Shown piece by piece: positions 55,137-63,964 of a DNA stretch of 64,000 bases; within the stretch, counting starts at the first letter, position 1; each line of letters starts with the position of its first letter. A program made the position numbers and the translations under genes. This DNA comes from Flavobacteriales bacterium (GTDB lineage: Bacteria; Bacteroidota; Bacteroidia; Flavobacteriales_D; Crocinitomicaceae), in NCBI GenBank assembly GCA_947460825.1, contig CANHHA010000010.1, positions 1 to 64,000 of the forward strand, given 5' to 3'. Below the pieces are notes generated by a model that saw nothing but the letters and a program-made list of their open reading frames with translations, was not told where the DNA came from and searched no databases.

Positions 55137-55144
55137 CGAAAGTA
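55137..55144 (-). promoter_or_regulatory. -7-like element for pepT
   Basis: TACTTTCG on the minus strand, one base off TAnnTTTG, 16 bases before the pepT ATG. Confidence 0.35.
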
Positions 55145-55187
55145 CAGAATTCACTTCGGATGAAAAACCAGAAAGGGAATAAAAGCC

Positions 55188-55772
55188 TTAAATTTTATTC
55201 ACAGCCTGCAGGTGTTCTAAAAACTGCTTAAAGGCCAATGAACGGTGAGATACCTTGTTTTTTTCAGCGGTAGAAACTTCCGCAAAACTTTTATTCCATC
55301 CGATGGGTTGAAAGATGGGGTCATACCCAAAGCCTTGATCACCTCGGAAATCAGTCAAGATAGTGCCTTTAACCACACCCTCGAAATACAGCGGTTCGGT
55401 TCCATCCACATAGGCGATTACGGTGCGAAACTGGGCATCTCTGTTGGGAGCATGTTCAAGCAGGGAACGTAGTTTTTCACTGTTGGCTCGGTCATTTTTA
55501 TCAGGTCCTGCAAAGCGCGCTGAATGGACGCCAGGTTTACCATTTAAAAACGCTACCTCTAGGCCTGAATCATCCGCAAAGCATGGAATCCCCGTATGTT
55601 CAAAGATTGCAATTGCTTTGAGCAGGGCATTTCCATCCAGGGTCTCTGCCGTTTCCGGAATGTCTTGGGTAAACTGAATATCATTGAGACTCAGCAATTC
55701 AAATCCCTTGGGCAATAAGGCTCGAATTTCGGCAGCTTTGTGTTCGTTTTGTGTTGCGAAAAGTAATTTCAT
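55188..55772 (-). CDS. rdgB: dITP/XTP pyrophosphatase
   Basis: A 194-residue house-cleaning enzyme that hydrolyses dITP and XTP to keep them out of DNA. I chose the ATG before KLLFATQNEHKAAEI, since the SFATQN-like motif normally lies at residues 3-10; the longer frame adds nine residues. Other motifs are CFADDSGLEV, KPGVHSARFAG and GYDPIFQP. The gene stands between pepT and the M1 peptidase, reading in the same direction. Confidence 0.95.
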   Translation of the reverse strand: MKLLFATQNEHKAAEIRALLPKGFELLSLNDIQFTQDIPETAETLDGNALLKAIAIFEHTGIPCFADDSGLEVAFLNGKPGVHSARFAGPDKNDRANSEKLRSLLEHAPNRDAQFRTVIAYVDGTEPLYFEGVVKGTILTDFRGDQGFGYDPIFQPIGWNKSFAEVSTAEKNKVSHRSLAFKQFLEHLQAVNKI

Positions 55773-55833
55773 AGGGTAAAAATAAGGGAATTCATCCAAT
55801 AGGACTGGACAGCAACATGCGATTCAAGAGAAC

Positions 55834-57402
55834 TCAATCAATCACTTCAAACAACAATCTAACCTTAGGATCAAGGATGTATTCCCATTGCTTACCGCGC
55901 ATGCCTTCGGGCACCATTACGCTTACCTCGCGGTCTTTTACAGAAACCTCTACCCGCTCGATGTTGCCTGATGGGTCTTTGAAATTAATTTCCAAGGGAA
56001 ATGAAAACAATTCCTGTTGGGTCTGTGTGAGCACAAGAACGGCATTGCCTTTAGAAACCTCTTTCAAGATTGGATGTCCTCCGCGGTATACCCATTGGGT
56101 TCGAAAGAGTTCCAAGTTTTTTAGCGTATGGGGCTGCATACTTCTAAAAAAGTCTAGCGAATTGGCATTGAGGAACTTATACGTAGCGTAATAATCTCTT
56201 AGACCAAGAAAAAAAGCTGAATCCCCCATTTCGTGACGAAGCATGTGTAAAATCCAGGCTCCTTTCTGATAAGCATTTGGATTAAGTAGTAAATTGAGAT
56301 TGGTGGTAAGGGAATCCACTAGGGGATTTTTAAACGATTCATGAAAACGGATAACCTTTTTACGATCTTCAGCCATTTGCGCTAAGAACGCAATTTCTCC
56401 TTCGGCATATTGAATGTAAACATTGGTAAGGTACGTAGCAAAGCCCTCGCTGAGCCACAAATGTGCCCAATCACTTTCTGTAACGGTATTCCCAAACCAT
56501 TGATGTGCGATTTCATGAGCCACCAGGTGTGTACTTCGTATATCCGCATTAAGTGCTTTTTCATCATAGAAAATACATCCCGCATTTTCCATACCGCCAT
56601 AACGCGTTGTCGATTGCACATTGTTCAAATTAGGAAAGGGATATTCACCAATTTTGTTAGAAAAAAACGATAAGATCGCTGGAGCTATGCTAAAGGTGGA
56701 AAAGCCTTTGATACTGTCTAAGGGGTACACGGTTGCGGTTATGGGAATCCCGTTTACCACACCAATTTCTTTGGTAACCATGGTGGCCGCACCAATTACA
56801 GCGACCTTCGTAGAAATTGGCACATCCAAACGAAAGGTCCATTCCAACGCATTTCGTTCTGTTTTTGGTGTTTTAGACAACAATTTACCGTTAGCAACGA
56901 CCAGCATGTCTTCGGGGGCTTCCACGATAAAATCGTAGGTAGCTTTATCCGATGGATGGTCATTGCATGCATACCAACAGCGGGCTCGATTTGGCCAATT
57001 ATCTGCAAAAAATGTAGGGTCTCCATATTTATTTACACCAATAACTAATCCATCACTAGGCTCGCCACTTAGCTGAATAAATAATTGGATATCACCGCGT
57101 TGTAGTTGATCGGGTAAGTCAATATGCAAGTGTTCTGTCGTTTGTCGCCAAGATAAATTTTGATAAGGCGCTGAAACGCTTATTACTTTCATGCCAACCT
57201 TATCTTTCTGTATGCCCATTAAATCCAGTGACAACGAAGAAGTTTGTTGCGCTAAATGAATGTCTATGGATTCATTCAAACTAATTGTTTTGGAATCTTT
57301 TGATAACACCACATTTAATGAATAGTGCTGTACATCGATGTTGGATTGCCCAATACAAACGACTGCCTCAAAGCACAAGAAAAGAAACCCTAGTAATTTC
57401 AT
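55834..57402 (-). CDS. Secreted M1-family aminopeptidase
   Basis: A 522-residue zinc aminopeptidase. The start is the ATG of MKLLGFLFLCFEAVVCIGQ, a signal peptide, which also gives a four-base ATGA overlap with the upstream glycosyltransferase. The exopeptidase motif is GGMENAG (a GAMEN variant), and the zinc site is HEIAHQWFGNTVT with H296, E297, H300 and E319 (LWLSEGFA). It lacks the long C-terminal domain of PepN, so it is a short form. It is probably periplasmic or surface-exposed. Confidence 0.92.
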   Translation of the reverse strand: MKLLGFLFLCFEAVVCIGQSNIDVQHYSLNVVLSKDSKTISLNESIDIHLAQQTSSLSLDLMGIQKDKVGMKVISVSAPYQNLSWRQTTEHLHIDLPDQLQRGDIQLFIQLSGEPSDGLVIGVNKYGDPTFFADNWPNRARCWYACNDHPSDKATYDFIVEAPEDMLVVANGKLLSKTPKTERNALEWTFRLDVPISTKVAVIGAATMVTKEIGVVNGIPITATVYPLDSIKGFSTFSIAPAILSFFSNKIGEYPFPNLNNVQSTTRYGGMENAGCIFYDEKALNADIRSTHLVAHEIAHQWFGNTVTESDWAHLWLSEGFATYLTNVYIQYAEGEIAFLAQMAEDRKKVIRFHESFKNPLVDSLTTNLNLLLNPNAYQKGAWILHMLRHEMGDSAFFLGLRDYYATYKFLNANSLDFFRSMQPHTLKNLELFRTQWVYRGGHPILKEVSKGNAVLVLTQTQQELFSFPLEINFKDPSGNIERVEVSVKDREVSVMVPEGMRGKQWEYILDPKVRLLFEVID

Positions 57403-58469
57403 GGTGTAAAAAGTGAGCGGTATTTTTCTTGATTGGCTTGCACAGAAAACCGATTCTGAATGCATGTTTGGGCATTGGCACCAAGCATTCTTCCACGCGA
57501 TGGATCAGAAAGCAAGGCATTCATGAATTCAAACCAATCCTCCGTGGTAGTGGCAATGAATCCATCTTGACCATGTGTTATTATCGACGAATTCACCCCC
57601 ACATTAGCGGCAATGGTTGGAATCCCTAGCGCCATATATTGCAAGGCCTTAAAGCCACATTTCCCCTTGGCCCATTCGGTATCCTCAAGGGGCATAACCC
57701 CCATTTCAAATTGACTTAAGTCTTCAATTTCTGTGGATTTATTCCAGCGAACAAACCGCAGATTGGGAATGGGAAAGGATGGCGGTTCATTGGAAATCAC
57801 TACAAATTCAAAGGCATGAACAGCCGCTAATTTTTCTAAGGCAGGAACGATTGGTTTTAAATAATCTACGGTAGTATGCGTTCCAGTCCAACCAATAATT
57901 GGAACCGTAGGACGGGTGTGATCCGCGTGTAAGGCATGATAATCCATGTCAATGGTCGTGGGAATAACATCCACATGTGCATTATACCTTGATGCATACG
58001 AAGCTAAAAATTCATTTCCTACAGAAACTCGGTATGCCCAACGAATAATGAATTTTACTTTCCAATACCCTTTCAAGCGGTGAATGAACCGATGTTGTTT
58101 GCTATAATTTGGCAACCAAATGGCATCATCAAAATCATATACAATTCGTTTTCTTAACACCTTAGCAATCAGCCACTCAAAAATCGGAGGTCCGACCGGT
58201 GCCGCTTCGCGATGAATGAATACAAAATCCACAGAAATCAACCTTGCCAAGAGCATAACCCGTCGAATGAATCCCAGTAGGATTTGAAATGATTTGGCTA
58301 AAGGCTTATTCGACTGATAAAATATTTCCCAAGCGCTTGAACTTAAAAAGGGATAAGAGGTGGTATGAATGTGCTGAGTATCCAGCCACGAGAGATACTG
58401 CTCTACCCGAAAACGTTGCGAAGGGGCTTCACCCAAGGGATACGGACAAAGAATAGCCACCTTAATCAT
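57399..58469 (-). CDS. Glycosyltransferase, GT4-like
   Basis: A 356-residue GT-B enzyme. The start MIKVAILCPYPLGEAPSQRFR is favoured by the short eight-base overlap with the upstream gene; the longer frame adds 17 residues. The acceptor half has VDFVFIHREAAPVGPP and RIVYDFDDAIW, common in Bacteroidota surface glycan enzymes. The donor half has PIIGWTGTHTTVDYL and KCGFKALQYMALGIP. It sits between another glycosyltransferase and the M1 peptidase in a coupled set. Confidence 0.9.
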   Translation of the reverse strand: MIKVAILCPYPLGEAPSQRFRVEQYLSWLDTQHIHTTSYPFLSSSAWEIFYQSNKPLAKSFQILLGFIRRVMLLARLISVDFVFIHREAAPVGPPIFEWLIAKVLRKRIVYDFDDAIWLPNYSKQHRFIHRLKGYWKVKFIIRWAYRVSVGNEFLASYASRYNAHVDVIPTTIDMDYHALHADHTRPTVPIIGWTGTHTTVDYLKPIVPALEKLAAVHAFEFVVISNEPPSFPIPNLRFVRWNKSTEIEDLSQFEMGVMPLEDTEWAKGKCGFKALQYMALGIPTIAANVGVNSSIITHGQDGFIATTTEDWFEFMNALLSDPSRGRMLGANAQTCIQNRFSVQANQEKYRSLFTP

Positions 58470-59673
58470 TGGGTAAGATTTTTGTATAAACCTGTTGATA
58501 CGCAGCAATGCCCTGTTCAAGTCCTAAGGTGCGTATGGCATATGTTCGAATGGCAATTGAATCAAAGCGCATGCGTTGAAAATCCATTACCGAGGAAGGA
58601 ATATCATCCCAGGAGTTAATGCAAATCCCGGCGAGACCTTCTTGGATTAGGGCCTGCGAATCCCCAATGCCTACATTGCTTATTACAGGTACTCCCATCG
58701 CCAAGGACTCGCCTAATTTAACCGGTGACGAGGCACGTTTAGAAAACGCCGGCTCTATGAACTGAATGCTCGCTTGGGCCATATTAAGAAATGAAGGCAC
58801 CTCATGATGGGGTGCGCTGTGAATAATCACCCGGGAAGAAAGCGATTGATTTGAATTAACTATTGCTGAAGCTGCGGTTGTATCTTTGGTGAGAATCAAA
58901 AAATACCACGTGGGATCTAGCGCAGATAAGGCATTAAAAAAAATAAGTTCTTGGTCGAGGCGATACCACGTTCCCACAGAGCCCACATGAATTAACACCT
59001 TACCCTCCTCCGGTATACCCAAGAATCGTTTTAGGTTCAATGATGGGTTCTCGGGTTGAAATAACTCCGAATCAACACAACACGGAATTACGGTTGATTT
59101 ATGTTCCAAGATACTTGAACCGTAACGTTCAGAAAGGGCCTTAATCCCATCGTGCGTGAGGGAAACCAGTGCATCACTATAGTGAACAAACTCCTTTTCC
59201 TTTCGGAGGAAGTAGCAGTATATCCATCGATACAGGAGTTTATGTTGCGGCCATAAGTTCCCATCAACCCGCTCATCTGCCCACAGGCCACGCATATCGA
59301 AAATTACCTTTCTACCTTGGTTAAGAGACATGGCTACCAGCATGGGAAGGTAACTTCGGCAATGAATAATTGTGTGAGCGCTTGTGAGTGTCTTCTTCGC
59401 TGCACGTTTCATCCTCCAAAGATCATATACCGTTGAGAACACGGCCGGTTTCTTAGTATAGGAAAGCGGAATCCACTGGATATTTCTGCCTTCAATTTGT
59501 TGAAGAACGTGATGTTTATATTCAGATAAGGCCTCTTTTTTTTCAAAGGAAATGATAACGAAGCCCATCCCTTGTTGTTCCAGTCCGAGCAGATAGGGCA
59601 AGATTTGAGCTTGTCCCAAGGGGTCGGTTAATCCGTCGTAGGTTAAATAAAGGGCTTTCCCGTGGAGGTCCAT
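58462..59673 (-). CDS. Glycosyltransferase family 4
   Basis: A 403-residue GT-B glycosyltransferase. The acceptor half opens YLTYDGLTDPLGQAQILPYL, a signature of polysaccharide GT4 enzymes, and has KVIFDMRGLWADERVDG. The donor half has VLIHVGSVGTWYRLDQELIF and SPVKLGESLAMGVPVISN. It lies three bases after the Omp85-like gene and overlaps the next glycosyltransferase, so the three may build or export one glycan or lipid-linked product. Confidence 0.92.
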   Translation of the reverse strand: MDLHGKALYLTYDGLTDPLGQAQILPYLLGLEQQGMGFVIISFEKKEALSEYKHHVLQQIEGRNIQWIPLSYTKKPAVFSTVYDLWRMKRAAKKTLTSAHTIIHCRSYLPMLVAMSLNQGRKVIFDMRGLWADERVDGNLWPQHKLLYRWIYCYFLRKEKEFVHYSDALVSLTHDGIKALSERYGSSILEHKSTVIPCCVDSELFQPENPSLNLKRFLGIPEEGKVLIHVGSVGTWYRLDQELIFFNALSALDPTWYFLILTKDTTAASAIVNSNQSLSSRVIIHSAPHHEVPSFLNMAQASIQFIEPAFSKRASSPVKLGESLAMGVPVISNVGIGDSQALIQEGLAGICINSWDDIPSSVMDFQRMRFDSIAIRTYAIRTLGLEQGIAAYQQVYTKILPND

Positions 59674-59676
59674 GCC

Positions 59677-61380
59677 TCAAAAATAGGCAATATAACCGAA
59701 GTGGATTTTTCCGGAACGGGCATCAAAGGGATTATTTTTTTCAAGACCCAGGGCGTAGGCTAAGGAAAAAATACCGACGGTTGAACCAATATTTGCTCCA
59801 ACCCCAAAGCCCATCGGCGTATCTTTTTGGTAGCTGTTGTTGCTTCTGTTTTCATAGATGGATTGATCGAAGAACGCAAAAACAGCCGAATTCTGGTCGA
59901 GTAAATAGCGCAGTTCCACTTGATTTACACTTTTAGTAGTGGCAAGAAATTGTTCTTCGTTAAAGCCTCGCTGGGTACTCAATCCACCAAATCGATAACA
60001 CTCATTTGAAAAAATGGTAGGTGCCAAATAGGTATCAAAAGACACCTGATAACGGATGACCCACCGCTTGTGTATGGGAATGAAATGCTCCAGATTCGCG
60101 GAAACTTTAGCATTGACAACCTTTCCCGATGAATCGTTCAACACACTCCGCTGCCCCATGAATCCATCCAGTTGAAAGGAAAGTCCTGACCGTGGATTGG
60201 GTAAATAATCCAATTTCTTATAGCTAACACCAAGTCCGTACATGGAATTTTTCAGGGAGGTCACATTCAAGAACTCCGCACTGCTGTTAGCCGCATACAA
60301 TCGATTACTTCCGAAATAGGAAAACATCCCTTTAAGCTGCCAATGCCTACCCACCTGATATTGAATTCCAAGCGTTGATTTCAGTTCTAGAAAGGTAGAA
60401 TCACGTTTATATAAATTTAATTTCACTTCGGTTCCGAGTAAAGAATTAAAGAGGTAGGGATAGAGTAAGCGGAGATTAAGGAGTTGGGTCGCTGGTTTAA
60501 TGCTTCGCCAGTTGAAATCCAGTTGCTCCGCTCGACGCAAGGCGTTGTTGAGTTTCAGCTGTAATTCACCGGTTAATCCAATTTTCTGGCTCACAGGATT
60601 CGGTTGTAAACCTAACACACCATTAACATTGGAAGATTTGGAGGCCTTCAAATACAGAAAAAGAGTCATGCCATCCTTCGAAAATACAAAATCTGAAGGT
60701 TTTATCGCATCAATAAAAGTCAACTGCTCAATGCGTGCATCGACGTCTTTGAGCTTATCTATGGAAAACAAATCGCCTGAACGAATTCCGATAATTTGTT
60801 GAATAGGTTTCAATGCAATGGAGGAATCTCCTTTAATTACAATTTCTTTCCATTGCATTCTGCGTCCTTTAATCAAGGAGACCTGTAATGAAATCAATCC
60901 CTTGGAAAACCCCAAGGAATCAAAGTCGTATTCGGCAAAGGGGTATCCATTATTTTGAAAGGTACGAATGACTTGTTCTAATGCTGAGGCATAAGCACTG
61001 GGGGATTTAAACAAAAAGGCATCAGCGACACGCACTGCTGAACGCGCGTATTCCTCAAACCAAGGAACAAGCTCCGGGGAAAGTGAAAGTTGAACCCCCT
61101 TAAATTTTTCACCGGTAATTACCTCGACCCTAATATTCGGTGCTGCTTTGAGCGAATCAACATGGAGTGTGGCCGTATAATACCCGAGTTCTGTTAAATA
61201 CAAGGACGCTTGATTTAATTCCATGGCTAGGAATTGACGTGATGAAAGGGTATGAGGTTTTTTAAAAAACGCAGAAGAAGAAGCGTCAGAAGGGACTGAA
61301 AATAAATAGCTTACACTCATGTTTTGGGCAAAAAACCCTAAAACAACGAGCAGGCTACTCAGTAAAACTACATACTTCAT
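59677..61380 (-). CDS. Omp85/BamA-like outer membrane protein
   Basis: A 567-residue protein with a signal peptide (MKYVVLLSSLLVVLGFFA), a POTRA-like periplasmic region (about 50-235; GIRSGDLFSIDKLKDVDARI) and a C-terminal beta barrel (about 245-567). The barrel has the Omp85-type GGLSTQRGFNEEQFLAT element and ends in an aromatic strand, HFGYIAYF. It is shorter than BamA (usually five POTRA domains), so it resembles TamA-type or accessory Omp85 proteins. Because it leads a glycosyltransferase set, it might move or assemble a surface product. That is inference. Confidence 0.87.
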   Translation of the reverse strand: MKYVVLLSSLLVVLGFFAQNMSVSYLFSVPSDASSSAFFKKPHTLSSRQFLAMELNQASLYLTELGYYTATLHVDSLKAAPNIRVEVITGEKFKGVQLSLSPELVPWFEEYARSAVRVADAFLFKSPSAYASALEQVIRTFQNNGYPFAEYDFDSLGFSKGLISLQVSLIKGRRMQWKEIVIKGDSSIALKPIQQIIGIRSGDLFSIDKLKDVDARIEQLTFIDAIKPSDFVFSKDGMTLFLYLKASKSSNVNGVLGLQPNPVSQKIGLTGELQLKLNNALRRAEQLDFNWRSIKPATQLLNLRLLYPYLFNSLLGTEVKLNLYKRDSTFLELKSTLGIQYQVGRHWQLKGMFSYFGSNRLYAANSSAEFLNVTSLKNSMYGLGVSYKKLDYLPNPRSGLSFQLDGFMGQRSVLNDSSGKVVNAKVSANLEHFIPIHKRWVIRYQVSFDTYLAPTIFSNECYRFGGLSTQRGFNEEQFLATTKSVNQVELRYLLDQNSAVFAFFDQSIYENRSNNSYQKDTPMGFGVGANIGSTVGIFSLAYALGLEKNNPFDARSGKIHFGYIAYF

Positions 61381-61503
61381 TCTACGTGTAACACTTTATT
61401 TGAATATTAAATTATCAACATTCGAGCAACCTTTTCACAAATTTTGTAACTTTATATCGTCAAGACTCGTTAGAGGAAACACAAACAACAAAAACACACA
61501 ATT

Positions 61504-61650
61504 ATGAAAACGAAGGTAAATGTTTTAATTCTATTGGCTGTTGTTGCATCCGTGATTTTATCATCGTGTGGTGCTTCAAGAAAAGCTGGTTGCGATGCTT
61601 ACGGGTCTACGAAGACAGAAATTCAATCAAACGATTTAGCTTCAAAGTAA
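61504..61650 (+). CDS. Small 48-residue lipoprotein
   Basis: A short gene of 49 codons with stop. It encodes a signal peptide with lipobox C22 (SVILSSC) and a 26-residue mature peptide GASRKAGCDAYGSTKTEIQS..., polar with one more cysteine. A plausible promoter-like AT-rich region lies upstream. Function unknown; such tiny lipoproteins are common in Bacteroidota. The pattern of a good signal and lipobox supports it as a real gene. Confidence 0.75.
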   Translation: MKTKVNVLILLAVVASVILSSCGASRKAGCDAYGSTKTEIQSNDLASK

Positions 61651-61664
61651 GATATACGCATTTT

Positions 61665-62483
61665 TCATCGCATTAAGCGCTGAAGGTACAAGGCCATTTC
61701 GGATTGTATGTTCAGCGCTTCTTTTTTTGCAGCCACTTCAAAATCCGTTCCTGTTCCTGCATAAATAATGGAGCGTGAGGCATTCACCAACAAGCCACAT
61801 TCTGAATTTGCGCCTGCATTAAATACGTCTTCTAAGGAGCCGCCTTGTGCCCCAACCCCAGGAACCAATAGGAAATGTTCCGGCGCAATCCGTCTGATAT
61901 CCGCTAATTGCTCGGTACGTGTGGCACCTACCACAAACATTAAGTTTTCAGAAGTCCCCCACTCCATTACGGTAGAGATCACTTTGGCGTACAAGGGTTG
62001 TTCGTCTTGGTTTGCAAGGTACTGAAAATCGTTTGCCCCTTCATTGGAGGTTAAACCAAGTACAATGGCCCACTTGCCATCAAACTGCAAAAACGGTTGA
62101 ACGCTGTCTTTTCCCATATAGGGAGCTACGGTAACGGCATCGCAGGGAAGTGTTTCAAAAAACGTTTTCGCATAGGCCGTTGAGGTATTACCAATATCTC
62201 CACGTTTTGCATCGGCAATAATGAAACATTCTTTCGGAATGTAATTAATTGTTTTCTCTAGGCTTTTCCATCCGTTCACTCCCAACGCTTCATAAAATGC
62301 CGTATTGGGCTTGTATGCTACGGCGTATTCCAAGGTTGCATCAATGATCCGTTTATTAAATTCAAAGATGGGGTCTTCGAATTCCAATACATGGGCTGGT
62401 ATTTTTTCCATGACTGGATCTAAGCCCACACATAGAAAGGATTGTTTTGCGAAAATTTGATGTATGAGTTCGCTCCGTGTCAT
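61665..62483 (-). CDS. pyrF: Orotidine 5'-phosphate decarboxylase (type 2)
   Basis: A 272-residue enzyme that makes UMP in the last step of pyrimidine synthesis. The catalytic Asp-Lys network is in IIADAKRGDIGNTS (D91, K93), and the phosphate-binding end has GLLVNASRSIIYAG. The type 2 form carries the LCVGLDPVMEKIP opening. It starts on the last base of the prfA stop (TAATG), so the two are translationally coupled. Confidence 0.97.
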   Translation of the reverse strand: MTRSELIHQIFAKQSFLCVGLDPVMEKIPAHVLEFEDPIFEFNKRIIDATLEYAVAYKPNTAFYEALGVNGWKSLEKTINYIPKECFIIADAKRGDIGNTSTAYAKTFFETLPCDAVTVAPYMGKDSVQPFLQFDGKWAIVLGLTSNEGANDFQYLANQDEQPLYAKVISTVMEWGTSENLMFVVGATRTEQLADIRRIAPEHFLLVPGVGAQGGSLEDVFNAGANSECGLLVNASRSIIYAGTGTDFEVAAKKEALNIQSEMALYLQRLMR

Positions 62484-63559
62484 TATTCTTGACCTTTTAG
62501 TTTTTCAGCATTCTCCGCCATGCGCAGTGAATCAATAATTTCTTGAATGTCTCCATTCATAAACGAAGCCAGGTTATACATGGTTTTATTAATTCGGTGG
62601 TCTGTAATTCTCCCTTGCGGATAATTGTAGGTTCTAATTTTTGCGGAACGGTCCCCGGTGGAAACCAAGGTTTTTCGTTGCGCTGCACGTTCATTATGAA
62701 TTCGATCCAATTCTGCTTGGTATAAGCGGGAACGTAATACTGAAATTGCTTGCTCTAAGTTTTTATGTTGAGAGCGCCCATCCTGACACTCCACTACCAC
62801 TCCGGTAGGAATATGCGTTAAACGAATGGCCGATTCGGTTTTATTAATGTGCTGACCTCCTGCACCTGAAGCTCGAAAGGTATCTTTACGGACATCATTC
62901 ATATCCAATTTAAAATCCACTTCTTCCGCTTCCGGAAGCACGGCAACGGTAATTGCTGATGTGTGAACTCGACCTTGTGATTCGGTTTCTGGAACGCGCT
63001 GTACACGATGTACACCAGACTCAAACTTCATGGCACCATAAATTCCGGCCCCAGTGATTTGAATTGTAATTTCTTTAAACCCTTTTGTTGTTCCTTCTGA
63101 AGAGTTAATTACTTCCGCTTGCCAACCCATTTCTTTAAAATACATGGTGTACATGCGGAAAATATCTTCTACAAAGATACAGGCCTCATCCCCTCCAGTT
63201 CCGGCACGCAGTTCCAAGATGGCATTTTTGTCATCTTCCGGATCTTTTGGAATCAGCATCATTTTTATTTCTTCTTCCAATACTGGACGTTCTTGCTCCA
63301 AGGCATCGATCTCTTCTTTAGCCATTTCGCGCATTTCAGGATCGGTTTCTTGTTCGAGCAATGCTTTACCAGAGGTTAAATTGGATAAGACATTTGAATA
63401 GCGTTTGTAATAGCTTTCTAGTTCTTCTAATTCGCGATATTCCTTGCTCAATTTAATAAAACGATCCATGTCAGAAATGATGTCCTGATCGGTAATCATT
63501 TTTCCGACTTCTATAAATCGAAAGTGGATGGCTTCAAGTTTGGAAAGTAAATCGCTCAT
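62483..63559 (-). CDS. prfA: Peptide chain release factor 1
   Basis: A 358-residue class I release factor for UAA and UAG. The stop-codon recognition site is P-E-T (190-192), and the catalytic GGQ is at 234-236 in RASGAGGQHINKTESA. N-terminal helices and the C-terminal RIRTYNYPQGRITDHRI block are normal. The P-x-T motif marks RF1 rather than RF2 (SPF). It leads pyrF. Confidence 0.98.
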   Translation of the reverse strand: MSDLLSKLEAIHFRFIEVGKMITDQDIISDMDRFIKLSKEYRELEELESYYKRYSNVLSNLTSGKALLEQETDPEMREMAKEEIDALEQERPVLEEEIKMMLIPKDPEDDKNAILELRAGTGGDEACIFVEDIFRMYTMYFKEMGWQAEVINSSEGTTKGFKEITIQITGAGIYGAMKFESGVHRVQRVPETESQGRVHTSAITVAVLPEAEEVDFKLDMNDVRKDTFRASGAGGQHINKTESAIRLTHIPTGVVVECQDGRSQHKNLEQAISVLRSRLYQAELDRIHNERAAQRKTLVSTGDRSAKIRTYNYPQGRITDHRINKTMYNLASFMNGDIQEIIDSLRMAENAEKLKGQE

Positions 63560-63607
63560 GCATTAAATTGTGAGCAAAGGTAAGGAATTGAGGCTAAACT
63601 CAGCCTA

Positions 63608-63964
63608 TTATCCCGCATAGTGCAATCTAAAGTATACTTTCAAGGCTTCTCTTCGAAGGATTTGCCACGCTAAATTTTCAAAAAAATCTGTGGTGCTTGG
63701 GTCTAATATCTCGGATGTTTCCGGTAAATCAACACGGTATAAAAACTCAGGTAGTGAACCCGGTGCAAGTTCACGTAAGAAGGTAACGAGGTGCTGATGC
63801 ATTACGGGAAGTTCTACACCTTGCACAGGCGAAATGACCAATCCAAGTGCATGGATGTCTTTTTCTAGTTGGGTCCAAACCGCCTGAAGCAATTCATGCA
63901 TTGATAATTCGGTGCTTAAGGTAGCAAACTGCGGAACCAGTTGGTGTAAACTTGAGGGAGCCAT
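63608..63964 (-). CDS. Small cytoplasmic protein of unknown function
   Basis: A 118-residue protein with no signal peptide or membrane helix and an amphipathic, mostly helical sequence. Motif-like stretches are FFENLAWQILRREALKVY and VTFLRELAPGSLPEF. I do not recognise the family. It precedes prfA by 48 bases on the same strand and could belong to its operon. Confidence 0.65.
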   Translation of the reverse strand: MAPSSLHQLVPQFATLSTELSMHELLQAVWTQLEKDIHALGLVISPVQGVELPVMHQHLVTFLRELAPGSLPEFLYRVDLPETSEILDPSTTDFFENLAWQILRREALKVYFRLHYAG

